DNA from: Actinobacteria bacterium OV320
Lineage (GTDB): Bacteria > Actinomycetota > Actinomycetes > Streptomycetales > Streptomycetaceae
Direction: 5' to 3'
DNA length: 64,000 bases
Assembly: GCA_001298545.1 (NCBI GenBank)
Contig: LJCX01000030.1
Coordinates: 558,001 to 622,000, forward strand
Shown here: in pieces, positions 51,622-60,679 of the stretch
Layout of the letters: every line of letters begins with the position of its first letter
Numbering within the stretch: position 1 is the stretch's first letter
Program-made: the position numbers and the translations under genes
The notes under the pieces: generated by a model
Database searches by the model: none
What the model saw: the letters and a program-made list of their open reading frames with translations, nothing else
Told to the model about the DNA's origin: nothing

Positions 51622-52857
51622 ATGCCCACGATGTCGTCCACGACTCCGGTCACGCCCGACTACGAAGCCCTGGTCCAGCAGTTCGACGAGTTCGCCGCTG
51701 CGGAAGTCGCCCCCCGAGTCCAGCGCATGGAGTCCTCCCCTCACGCCGTGGAACGCGACCTGGCCCTGCTCATGGCCGAGCGGGGATGGTTCGGCGCCAC
51801 GATCCCGCGCCAGTACGGCGGTATGCACGCGGGACATCTCGCCAAGACCCTCATGATCCAGAACGTGGCGCGGGCATCGGGCGCGGCCGGCGCCATCCTG
51901 CAGGCGAGCCAGCTGCCCGTATCGATAATCATCCACTTCGGCAGCGACGAGCAGAAGGCCCTGCTGCTGCCCCAGATCTCCTCTGGGGACACGCTGCTGT
52001 CGATCGCGGTGACCGAAGAGGAGACCGGCAGCCATGTGCTCGGCATGGAGACCACCGCCCGCCGCGACGGCAGCGACTGGATCATCGACGGCAGCAAGGT
52101 CCACATCGGCAACAGCCACATCGCCCACGTCCACTGCGTCGTAGCCCGCACCGCCTCCGCCGAGAAGGCCGGCTCCCGCGCCCTGACCGCCTTCCTCGTC
52201 GAACACGACCGCGACGGACTGACCGTCGAACCGCACCGGCCCGCCCTCGGCCTCCACGGCTTCAGCTTCGGCAAGCTCACCTTCGACGGCGTACGAATAC
52301 CCGAAGCCAACGTGATCGGCGAAGTAGGCGACGGCAAAGACATCGCCTACAGCAGCAGCATCCTCTACGGCCGGCCCAACCTCGCCGCGGTATCCCTCGG
52401 CATCCACGAAGCGATCATGGAATGCGCCGCCAGCTTCCTTGAGGGACGCCGCCGCTACAACGGCACCCTCGCCGACCTTCCCGTCCTGCGTGACCGGATC
52501 GGTGCCATGAAGTCCCGCCTGATGGCCTGCCGTCAACTCGCCCACCAGGCCGTACACATGCTCGACCACGGCCAGAGCTGCGACGGCGAACTCATCAACT
52601 CCAAGTACCTCAACCACAAATGGGCCGTCGAATCCGGCCAGGACGCCATGGAACTGCACGGAGCCCACGCCCTACGAACGGACTACCCCCTCCAGCGGCT
52701 CTGGCGGGACGTCCAGCACACCTACTCGCCCGCCGGAACCGGCGAGATCCAACGCCAACGCCTCGCCGAAACCGAACTCGGCGACCCTCCCATCCAGTGG
52801 TCCGAACGACTCGCCGCCAAGACCTCGCTCTTCCTCCCCACCAGCACAGCCGCCTAA
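51622..52857 (+). CDS. Acyl-CoA dehydrogenase family protein
   Basis: 411 aa. Flavin-binding and active-site pattern of the family: AERGWFGATIPRQYGGMHAG, LLSIAVTEEETGSH, FLVEHDRDGLTVEPHRPALGLHG, GQDAMELHGAHALRTDYPLQRLWRDVQHT. Biosynthetic-cluster members oxidise carrier-bound acyl groups or small acids; no carrier protein is nearby, so the substrate is open. ATG with GGGAGA upstream, 58 bp after the GAF gene; possibly read with the conservon. Confidence 0.87.
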   Translation: MPTMSSTTPVTPDYEALVQQFDEFAAAEVAPRVQRMESSPHAVERDLALLMAERGWFGATIPRQYGGMHAGHLAKTLMIQNVARASGAAGAILQASQLPVSIIIHFGSDEQKALLLPQISSGDTLLSIAVTEEETGSHVLGMETTARRDGSDWIIDGSKVHIGNSHIAHVHCVVARTASAEKAGSRALTAFLVEHDRDGLTVEPHRPALGLHGFSFGKLTFDGVRIPEANVIGEVGDGKDIAYSSSILYGRPNLAAVSLGIHEAIMECAASFLEGRRRYNGTLADLPVLRDRIGAMKSRLMACRQLAHQAVHMLDHGQSCDGELINSKYLNHKWAVESGQDAMELHGAHALRTDYPLQRLWRDVQHTYSPAGTGEIQRQRLAETELGDPPIQWSERLAAKTSLFLPTSTAA

Positions 52858-53054
52858 CTCCCAGGCACCCGCGCGCTCAGCATCACAACCAGTTGCGGGG
52901 AACCCCGACGGCCTATCTGTCTCCAGAACCTGCCGCCTGGTCCACGCTCCACCCCTCGTGTGGAGCCTGCCGACAGCGCGGCTGGCCGTGGAACAGGTCA
53001 CGCGCCACGACCCTTCCCACCCCATCTCCTACTCAACCGACACGGAGCACCTCC

Positions 53055-53483
53055 ATGACGAGCACAACTCCCGCCGCACGTACGGCCGACACGGATGTGT
53101 CCGCGCTGTTGGTCGAGGCGCGGCGGGAGCTGGACAGCATCGCGAACCGGGGCATCGTCTCCGCCCCACGTGCCGTCGCCGACACTCTCACCACGCTGAA
53201 GGAGCTCGCCCCCACCCTGATCCCGCATGCCCGTACCCTCGCCGCAGCACTCGGCGACAGGGAACGCTCCGAACTCCACGAGCTGATTGAGCGGACTGAG
53301 GCCCGCTCCAACTCCCGGCCACGGGCGGACCTCGCGTACGAACACCTGCTGGTGCTGGTCAACCAGTTGCAGGAGCTGCTGCGCTGGCTGGAGCGAGCGC
53401 ACGGCATCTCATGTCGACGCACACAGGCAGCCGCCGCCAGGCGCCGCGGCAGCAAAGAACCTCATCCGGACCAACCGGGATAA
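53055..53483 (+). CDS. Hypothetical helical protein
   Basis: 142 aa. Mostly long amphipathic helices (DVSALLVEARRELDSIANRG, AVADTLTTLKELAPTLIPHA, LAYEHLLVLVNQLQELLRWLE) with a basic C-terminus. ATG start. No domain recognised. It lies in a 1-kb stretch between the dehydrogenase and the endonuclease-fold genes. Confidence 0.55.
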   Translation: MTSTTPAARTADTDVSALLVEARRELDSIANRGIVSAPRAVADTLTTLKELAPTLIPHARTLAAALGDRERSELHELIERTEARSNSRPRADLAYEHLLVLVNQLQELLRWLERAHGISCRRTQAAAARRRGSKEPHPDQPG

Positions 53484-53540
53484 CGGTCTGCACGTACCGC
53501 GCGCACCGCAGCTACGAGATCACCCCCCCCCGGCCAGCGA

Positions 53541-53846
53541 GTGATGGACTCCCGCCCGGACCGGACCCTGCTGACCGCCGGCCTGGAGGACGCGGCACGG
53601 CACGCCGCTCTCCAGCCCGACGGCCCCGGTCTGGCCGCCGTCGCGCCCACCGTGGACGCATCGGACACCCACGGCCCGGCCCACCGGGTCGACCGCGTCT
53701 ACACCGCCGACTTCCTGCTGCCCGCCGTCGTGCATGCCGAGGTCGTCGACATGAAGGACCTGAGTGATCACCACACCGTGGTGGTGACGTACGACCTCGA
53801 TGCCGTCATCGAGATCTACCTCGACCGCTTCGGCCCCGCGGCCTGA
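53541..53846 (+). pseudogene. Truncated endonuclease/exonuclease/phosphatase-fold gene
   Basis: 101 aa in frame. It matches only the C-terminal part of EEP-fold proteins: LLTAGLEDAARHA, HRVDRVYTADFLLPAVVHAEVVD (R-I/V-D-R-V step) and LSDHHTVVVTY (final S-D-H-H motif). The N-terminal catalytic half is absent. A run of nine C (53523-53531) lies just upstream. It is followed by an apparently full-length EEP gene, so this is probably a degraded relative. Confidence 0.55.
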
Positions 53847-53936
53847 CATACCGGCCCACCCGGGCCGTCCGGCTCCCGCTCGGCCAGTTCGCGGTGCCCT
53901 GCTCACACCCTGCTTGAACCCGAAGAAGGAGACCTG

Positions 53937-54830
53937 TTGACCTGCGACGGCACTGAACTGCGCGTTGCCTGCTGGAACCTTGAGCACAACGGAGGCGGCG
54001 CCCAGACGCGTCGTCTGGCGCACCGCATCCTCGCCTCGTACCGGCCGCACATCGTCTTCCGGCAGGAACTGACCGGGGCCTGGGACCACGGCAAACGCGC
54101 CCTGTTCGAGGAGGCGATCGCGCTCGGCGGACTGTTCCCGTTCATGGCGTCTCCGCGAGAAGGCCGCAGCCGGAACCCGACCGGGGTGATGGTCGATCCT
54201 CAGCTGTTCGAGATCGTCGCCCATACCGATCACGATCTGCCGTGGAAGGCGATCTGCCACGTCCAAGTGCGTCTCAAGGGCTGCCCCAAGACGCTTCATC
54301 TGGCGTCCGGCCACCTGTGCCATTTCGATCCCGATCTGCGTGCCACCGAAGCTCGGCGGTTCACCACCTTGGCCGACCACGGCCGCACAGCCCTGACGGG
54401 CATGGACGGCAACAGCTACCCCCACCGCAGTGCCGACGAGGTCTCCGAAACGCTCGTCTGGGCAGAGGTTGAAGACCCCGTCCATTTCCAGCACCGCACC
54501 ATCGAGCGCAACGGCGTACGCGTCAGCGACACGCGACCGAGTGAGACCCTCACCGGTGGTCCGAAGGCCGTCTTCGCCGACCTCGCGCACCATGCCGGCA
54601 CCGTTCTCGGGCAGCCCGGGGCGCTGGCTCCGACCGCCAGCCTGAAGCGCACGGACCAGGGCCCACCGCAACGCATCGACTGGATCCTCGGCACCCCCGA
54701 CTGGGCGCAGGCCCTCCGGCGCGTCGAGGTCATCGACACCGAGGACGTCCGCCGGGTGACCGACCACGCGCTCGTCATCGCCACCTTCGAGCTGCATGCC
54801 GTGCAACAGATCCTCAGCACCGCCGTGTAA
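53937..54830 (+). CDS. Endonuclease/exonuclease/phosphatase-family protein
   Basis: 297 aa from TTG 53937 with AAGGAG five bases upstream. EEP-fold features: RVACWNLEHNGGG, IVFRQELTGAW, LHLASGHLCHFDP, LTGMDGNSYP, PQRIDWILGTPDW and TDHALVIATFEL. The usual NxN and SDH motifs appear as MDGNSY and TDHAL, still with the key Asp-His pair. Metal-dependent phosphodiesterase on nucleic acid or small molecule; substrate unknown. It lies 150 bp before the helicase gene. Confidence 0.8.
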   Translation: MTCDGTELRVACWNLEHNGGGAQTRRLAHRILASYRPHIVFRQELTGAWDHGKRALFEEAIALGGLFPFMASPREGRSRNPTGVMVDPQLFEIVAHTDHDLPWKAICHVQVRLKGCPKTLHLASGHLCHFDPDLRATEARRFTTLADHGRTALTGMDGNSYPHRSADEVSETLVWAEVEDPVHFQHRTIERNGVRVSDTRPSETLTGGPKAVFADLAHHAGTVLGQPGALAPTASLKRTDQGPPQRIDWILGTPDWAQALRRVEVIDTEDVRRVTDHALVIATFELHAVQQILSTAV

Positions 54831-54981
54831 CCGGGCCGGCGTGGCGCGAAGACGCCCCTGCAGTGCCCAAAGTCCCGGCTGGTTGCCCGCCTGACGCGGC
54901 GGGGCGGCAGACCGAGACGCCCTACCCGCTGAACGAGTGCCTTCCGATCCCTCTTCGACGACATCGAGGAACCGACCGACC

Positions 54982-57315
54982 GTGAATCATCTCCAGACCC
55001 CGCCCCCACTGTTTCCGCACCAGCAGGAGGCCGTGGACGTCCTGGCCAAAACCCTGATCGACTCCAGTCGGGTCACCGCAGTGATGGCGTGCGGGACAGG
55101 CAAGACGCGGGTGGGCGCCGAAGTCGCGGGCCAGGTCGCCGAGATCGGTTCCCGGCACCGCCTAGTGGTCGTCCCCACCCTGGAACTAGTCCGCCAGACG
55201 ATGATGGAATGGGCACACCAGCTCGGCCGGGACCGGCTGGGCCGCATCATCGCGGTCTGCTCAGACCGCGAGGTCCTCTCCGCCCACCGCACCGGGCTGC
55301 AGGACGAACTCACCAGCACCGAGGCCCAAGTCGCCAACGACGCCTCCCAGCTGGCCGCCCTCGCCAAAGGCCCCGGGCCGCTCACCATCGCCTGCACCTA
55401 CGCCAGCCTCCACATCCTGGCCGAGGCTCAGGCCCACCACCGCATGGCGCCACCGGACATCGCCGTGATCGACGAGGCCCACCGCACCGCGGGCGCCGCA
55501 ACCAAAGCCTGGGCGGCCATCCACTACGACGACATCATCACGGCGCGACGCCGCCTGTATCTCACCGCAACGCCCCGGATCCTCGACGGCGAAGGCGACG
55601 ACGTCATCAGCATGACGGACGAGCACCTGTACGGCCCGGTCGCCTACCGGCTGCCCTTCGCGACCGCGATCGACCTTGGCTTACTGGCCCGCTACCGCCT
55701 CGTGGTCCCCGTCGTCACCAACAGCGAGGCTCACCAGCTCCTCGGCCGGGACGACGCCTTCCTGCGCATCGGCAGGACCGCCATGGCCGCCCCCATGCTC
55801 GCCAAGCAACTCGCCGTGCTGCGCGCCGCCCACGAGCACGGCATCCGGCGCATGATCACCTATCACGGAAGTATCGCCGAGGCGAAGTGGTTCGCAGCCC
55901 TCCTCCCCCACGCCCACGCTCTCCTGCCCCCCGATCAACGCCCCACCGCTCTGGCCGCCGAGCACGTCCACGGCAACCAGACCGTCGCCCAGCGGCGAAA
56001 GGCGCTGGACAGGCTCGCCGGGCAGGAAGACGGCCTGGTCGTCGTCTCCAACGCACGCGTCCTGTCAGAAGGAGTCGACGTCCCCGCCGTGGACGCCGTC
56101 TGCTTCCTCAGCCCGCGCAGCACGATCGACACCATCCAGGGGACCGGCCGGGCCATGCGGCTCAGCGACCGCAGCCGGCCCAAAACCGCGACCATCATGG
56201 TGCCGGTCTTCCTCCAGCAGGACCAGGAGCCCGAAAGCGCGCTGAACTCCACACCCTTCGGCCCGGTCTGGCAGACGGTGCGGGCCCTCGCTTCGCACGA
56301 CGAGACACTGCACCGGGAACTCGAAACTGCCCGCCGCTTCCTCGCCACCCCCACCGCTACCGGAAAGGTCCGGCTCGGCGCCGGCACCGAAGGCGAGCTG
56401 CCCGACTGGCTCTCTTTCACCGGCATTCCCGTCCCTCCGGACTTCGCCGACGCCATCACCGTACGGACGGTACGCGCGGCCACCACCGTCTGGCCTGAAT
56501 ACCTCCAGGCCGCTGAAACCTACCGGGCCGAGCATGGGGACCTCCGTGTCCACGAGGACTACCGCACCCCCACCGGACTGGGTCTGGGGCGCTGGATCGC
56601 GTACCTGCGCAAACTCCACCGGCTGGGCAAGCTCTCGCCTTCCCAGATCGAGGAATGGGAAGCCCTCGGGATGACGTGGTCAGTTCCCGATCAAAAACTG
56701 CAGGAACTGATTCACGAGCTAAGAGAATTCAAGAGAGAATACGGCCACCTGGACGTCCCGAAGACCTACGTCGCTAAGAGCGGCGACCGCGAGTACACGC
56801 TCGGCCAGATATATGCAAGCTTGCGCACCTCCTACAGATACGGACAGGTACCGGATGCCAAGGTCGCCGCCCTCAACGCGGAGGGATTCATCTGGGACCG
56901 GGCCGAGTACGTCTGGAATCAATTCGTCTCAGACTGCTGCGAGTTCATGATCTGGAATGGCCACCTCGACATACCCCAGACCTACGTCATGCGCGGTCGA
57001 AGCATCGGCCAGCAGGTTTCCGGATTCCGCTCGCATCCGGACCGTCTAACTCCCGAGCAGCGCAGAACACTCGACCGCATAGGCTTCGTCTGGGACTCGC
57101 TGCAGTTCCGCTGGGACCTCCATATCAAGGCAGTCATCGAGTTCAAGGCCGAACACGGGCACCTGAACATCCCTGGCAGCTATGTGATCGAAAAGCCCGT
57201 CCTTCTTCGCCCGCGCAGCTGGATGAACACATGCATCCAGAAACACCGGAATGGAAAACTCAAACCGGAGCGACACCAGCAACTCGTGGCCCTCGGAATG
57301 AAGTTCCCCGACTAG
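54982..57315 (+). CDS. DEAD/DEAH-like helicase with helicase-associated repeats
   Basis: 777 aa. SF2 motor: Q-like LFPHQQEAVDVL, Walker A MACGTGKTRVG, DEAH-type VIDEAHRTAG, motif III TATPRI, C-terminal SEGVDVPAVD and QGTGRAMR. From ~residue 505, four or so helicase-associated (HA) repeats follow (W...YL..AETYRAEHGDLRV; ELREFKREYGHLDVPKTYV; CEFMIWNGHLDIPQTYV; VIEFKAEHGHLNIPGSYV). GTG 54982 has GAGGAA upstream; GTG 54937 is also open. The 3' part is less GC-rich. Such helicases occur on mobile or plasmid DNA. Confidence 0.85.
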   Translation: MNHLQTPPPLFPHQQEAVDVLAKTLIDSSRVTAVMACGTGKTRVGAEVAGQVAEIGSRHRLVVVPTLELVRQTMMEWAHQLGRDRLGRIIAVCSDREVLSAHRTGLQDELTSTEAQVANDASQLAALAKGPGPLTIACTYASLHILAEAQAHHRMAPPDIAVIDEAHRTAGAATKAWAAIHYDDIITARRRLYLTATPRILDGEGDDVISMTDEHLYGPVAYRLPFATAIDLGLLARYRLVVPVVTNSEAHQLLGRDDAFLRIGRTAMAAPMLAKQLAVLRAAHEHGIRRMITYHGSIAEAKWFAALLPHAHALLPPDQRPTALAAEHVHGNQTVAQRRKALDRLAGQEDGLVVVSNARVLSEGVDVPAVDAVCFLSPRSTIDTIQGTGRAMRLSDRSRPKTATIMVPVFLQQDQEPESALNSTPFGPVWQTVRALASHDETLHRELETARRFLATPTATGKVRLGAGTEGELPDWLSFTGIPVPPDFADAITVRTVRAATTVWPEYLQAAETYRAEHGDLRVHEDYRTPTGLGLGRWIAYLRKLHRLGKLSPSQIEEWEALGMTWSVPDQKLQELIHELREFKREYGHLDVPKTYVAKSGDREYTLGQIYASLRTSYRYGQVPDAKVAALNAEGFIWDRAEYVWNQFVSDCCEFMIWNGHLDIPQTYVMRGRSIGQQVSGFRSHPDRLTPEQRRTLDRIGFVWDSLQFRWDLHIKAVIEFKAEHGHLNIPGSYVIEKPVLLRPRSWMNTCIQKHRNGKLKPERHQQLVALGMKFPD

Positions 57316-57746
57316 CAGGAGTGACGGTTCCCAGTGAAGATCTCCGTGGCGAGTGCGCCAATGCCTAACCGGTCGGCCCGCCATGCTGATCAAGCCGCTC
57401 CGAGTTCGATCGCGCCCCGAACATGCCGTCGTCCCACCCATCTCATTGGCCTCATCTGTATCGGCCGTCGGTGTTTCGGCCACCGCCGCTATGTGGTGGA
57501 CCCGCCTGAATCAACGGCCACCAGCGTGCGGACCGCGAGATTGGGCGGCTGGGGATACGACTCAAACACGTGCGTTCGAAGACGGACGTCGCGTCGTTGT
57601 TCCGGTCGTCATCAGACATCCCCCCAAGTCGGTGCTGGAGGTGCCCAGTTGCCTGCCGTTCAGGCTGCCCCGAATGAGCTCCCGACGGCCTCATGGCCGT
57701 TTGCGTCTGCCTCCCGGTTTACGGACAGGGCGAGGGGAGGTGGCCG
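57316..57746. other. Intergenic region, no gene seen
   Basis: Frames here are basic and low-quality. No copy of the leader element was found by eye. It probably contains the promoter for the ABC/NUDIX/methyltransferase module starting at 57747. Confidence 0.45.
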
Positions 57747-59648
57747 GTGAGCGCCGAGCCCGCCTCTCCGGCGCCTGATACGGCGGCGCCGCGCCGGTTG
57801 CCGCCTCCACCGCCTGCCGAGCTGCGCTACGGCGGCCGGCACGCCAAGAATCCCCTGACGGACGCATCGTTTGCGCAGATGTGCCGGCGGCTTCCGTCGG
57901 TGCTGGCGCAGACCGCGCGGATGGCGTGGGTGATCGACCGGCGGGCCGTGTTTCTGCTGGCGAGCTGCCAGCTGGCCATCGGCATCAGTGCCGCCGTTCT
58001 GCTCACCGCCACATCCCGTGCGATGCGCTGGATCCTGGCCGACGGCGAGGTGGCCGACCGGCTCCACCAGGCGCTGCCCGCCCTGCTGGTCATCACCTGT
58101 GCGTCAGCGGCAGGGCGGATGGCGACCGCGCTGTCCTCATACGCGGACGGCCGGATCACCCCGCGGTTGACGACCGAGTCCGACTGCGCCCTGGTGGCGG
58201 CGGTGTGCCGGATGGAGGCCACCGCGCGGGCCGAGGACGGCTGCGCGGACCGGCAAGAGGCGGCCGAGATGGGGGTGGTCCGCAGCCACGTGATGGTGCA
58301 GGACGCCACCCGGTTCACCGCCGCTGTCGTACGTATGGTCAGCGCGAGCGGGGTGCTGTCGGTGCTGCACCCGCTGTTGCTGCCGCTGTTGCTGCTCGCC
58401 GTCGTCCCCGCCGGCGTCGGCGCCGTCCTGCACGCCCGTGTCAGCTACGAGACGCACTACGCCAACGTGGGCGACCGCAATGTTCGGCAGAACCTGCGCG
58501 GCTGGGCGACCAGCGTGAAGTTCACCGACGAGATCCGCGCCAACGGCATGACCTCGTACCTGGTGTTCTGGTACCGGTCGATCTCGGAGCGGATCGACGC
58601 GCGCACCCTCGCCGCGGCGCCGAAGATGTTGCGGATCGTGCTGGTCAGTTCGGCGATCGGCGGCATCTTCCTCGTCGCCACCTGGGCGGGTCTCGCCTGG
58701 CTGGCGGCCAGCGGGCGGATCGAGCCATCGATCGCCGCGACCGCGGTCATCGCGGTGCAGACCGCGCTCGCCGCCCTCAGTCAGCTCGTCATCTACGGCG
58801 CAGCCATGTTCCACACCTCCCTCTACGTCGCGGACATGGGCGGCTTTCTCGACTACGCCGCCGAACGCGCTCCCAACCGAGGCGAGTTCACGCCGAGCCG
58901 GCCGGTGGAGGAGATCCGCCTCGACGAGGTCGTGTACCGGTATCCGGGCAAGGAGACTCCGGCCGTGGCGGGAGTGTCGCTGGCGGTGCGCAGTGGCGAA
59001 ATCCTCGCCGTGGTCGGCGAGAACGGCTCGGGGAAGTCCACCCTTACCCGGCTGCTCGCCGCCATCTTCCTGGCCGACAAGGGCATGGTCTCCTGGAACG
59101 GCCGTGACGTCGCCGAGCTCGACCCCGACAGCCTGTGGGACCTGTCCGGGCTAGTGCCGCAGAACTTCGCGCAGTGGCCTCTGTCCGTCCGCGACAACGT
59201 CACCCTCGGCCAGCCCCGCGAGGCGGGCGACGACCTGGTGTGGCGGGCCCTGGAGGAGGTCGGGCTGCGGGACGCCGTCGAGGAACTCCCCGACGGCCTG
59301 GACACGCTGCTGGCCCGGGAGCTGTGGGGCGGGACGGAACTCTCCGGTGGGCAGTGGCAGCGCCTGGCATGCGCGCGGGCCCTGTATCGCAGGTCAAGCC
59401 TGCTGATCCTGGACGAGCCGACCAGCCAGATGGATGCCCGCGGCGAGCACGCCATCCTGGAAGAGATCAAGACCATCGCTGCAGGCCGGATCACGATCGT
59501 GGTGACCCACCAGCTGGTCAATACCAAGATCGCCGACCGGATCATCGTGATGGAACACGGCCGGATCGCCGAACACGGGACGTACGACGAACTCGCCCAC
59601 GGCGGTGGCCTGTTCGCCGAACTACTGGCCCTGTCCACCGACCGCTGA
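57747..59648 (+). CDS. ABC transporter, fused permease and ATPase (exporter type)
   Basis: 633 aa. Membrane domain ~60-385 and ATPase domain with Walker A GENGSGKSTLTRLL, signature LSGGQWQRLACARAL, Walker B LLILDEPTSQMD and His-switch VVTHQ. Same architecture as 4742-6736, including the Pro-Gln/Gln-Trp-Pro segment before the second ATPase subdomain. GTG 57747 follows GAGG; the frame is open to 57693. Starts the second NUDIX/methyltransferase module. Confidence 0.9.
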   Translation: MSAEPASPAPDTAAPRRLPPPPPAELRYGGRHAKNPLTDASFAQMCRRLPSVLAQTARMAWVIDRRAVFLLASCQLAIGISAAVLLTATSRAMRWILADGEVADRLHQALPALLVITCASAAGRMATALSSYADGRITPRLTTESDCALVAAVCRMEATARAEDGCADRQEAAEMGVVRSHVMVQDATRFTAAVVRMVSASGVLSVLHPLLLPLLLLAVVPAGVGAVLHARVSYETHYANVGDRNVRQNLRGWATSVKFTDEIRANGMTSYLVFWYRSISERIDARTLAAAPKMLRIVLVSSAIGGIFLVATWAGLAWLAASGRIEPSIAATAVIAVQTALAALSQLVIYGAAMFHTSLYVADMGGFLDYAAERAPNRGEFTPSRPVEEIRLDEVVYRYPGKETPAVAGVSLAVRSGEILAVVGENGSGKSTLTRLLAAIFLADKGMVSWNGRDVAELDPDSLWDLSGLVPQNFAQWPLSVRDNVTLGQPREAGDDLVWRALEEVGLRDAVEELPDGLDTLLARELWGGTELSGGQWQRLACARALYRRSSLLILDEPTSQMDARGEHAILEEIKTIAAGRITIVVTHQLVNTKIADRIIVMEHGRIAEHGTYDELAHGGGLFAELLALSTDR

Positions 59649-59722
59649 CCCAACTACGTCGCGCCCCGGCCCCCGGGGCGCGACGACCCCACCACTTGCC
59701 CGCCGTACCGATGGAGGATTCC

Positions 59723-60637
59723 GTGACCGCACCAGCCGTTACCACGACCACGGCGGCGCTGCTCGTCAGCGCGGACGGCCACTACCTGCTGCATCTACGG
59801 GACGCCAACAAAAACATCTGCAGCGCCGGACAGTGGTCCCTGCCCGGAGGCCATCCCGAACCCGGCGAAAGCCTCGACGACACGATCGCCCGCGAACTGA
59901 TGGAAGAGGCCGGCCTGCACATCCCCGACCTCGTCCCGCTCGCCGTCGTCGAGAACACCGACGCCGACGACCGGACCACCAGCCGGGTCCAGGTGTACAC
60001 CGGGACGTGGGACGGCGACCCCGCCCTGCTGCCCCTCACCGAGGGGATCATGCTGCGCTTCACCGATGCCGAGCAGATCCCGTATCTGACCATGGACCCC
60101 GGCACCACGGCCGTCATCCGCCACCACCAGGAGGGCCCACGCCCAGACGGTGATGCCGCCGACGCGTTGCCGGTGCTGCGCCTACGCGATGCCGGCACGA
60201 AGACGGTGCCGAACGTTATCGGCGTCCATCTGTACCTGGAACGGGACGGCGAGATCCTGCTCGGGTTGCGGCATCCCGACTCCGCCTACGCGCCCCTGGA
60301 GCACCACTTCCTGGCCGGTCACTGCGAACGGGAATCCGCCATCGCCTGCCTGATCCGGGAGGCTTGGGAGGAGGCCGGGTTGGTGATCAAGGCTGAGGAC
60401 GTCGAACTCGCGCACGCCGTCCACCTCGTCGACTCCCCCGGCGCGCAGCCGCGCCTCCAGCTGGTCTTCCGAGCCCACCGATGGCAAGGCGAACCCCAGG
60501 TCCTCGAGCCGGACAAGTGCGTCAGCTGGGGCTGGTGGCCCGCCGACGCCCTGCCGGAGCCCACCGTCGCCTACACCCGGGCCGCCATCGACGGCATCCG
60601 GAGCGGACGCCTCTACACCGAACTCGGCTGGACCTGA
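59723..60637 (+). CDS. Tandem-domain NUDIX protein
   Basis: 304 aa with two NUDIX domains. Domain 1 (~10-140): LLVSADGHYLLHLRDANKNI with box GHPEPGESLDDTIARELMEE. Domain 2 (~165-295): NVIGVHLYLERDGEILLGLRH with box GHCERESAIACLIREAWEE, one residue shorter before the conserved Glu. Domain 2 resembles the 8509 protein (EPDKC...WGWWP). GTG 59723 has GGAGG upstream. 74 bp after the ABC gene and 42 bp before the methyltransferase, so one operon is likely. Confidence 0.88.
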   Translation: MTAPAVTTTTAALLVSADGHYLLHLRDANKNICSAGQWSLPGGHPEPGESLDDTIARELMEEAGLHIPDLVPLAVVENTDADDRTTSRVQVYTGTWDGDPALLPLTEGIMLRFTDAEQIPYLTMDPGTTAVIRHHQEGPRPDGDAADALPVLRLRDAGTKTVPNVIGVHLYLERDGEILLGLRHPDSAYAPLEHHFLAGHCERESAIACLIREAWEEAGLVIKAEDVELAHAVHLVDSPGAQPRLQLVFRAHRWQGEPQVLEPDKCVSWGWWPADALPEPTVAYTRAAIDGIRSGRLYTELGWT

Positions 60638-60679
60638 CCCTTGCCCCTTTCCCCTCGCCTTCTTGAGGAGATCGCCACC

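Noticed and set aside
53523..53531. Run of nine C as a possible programmed frameshift site
   Set aside because: No two protein-like frames meet there; the upstream frame ends normally and the downstream piece is only a C-terminal EEP fragment.
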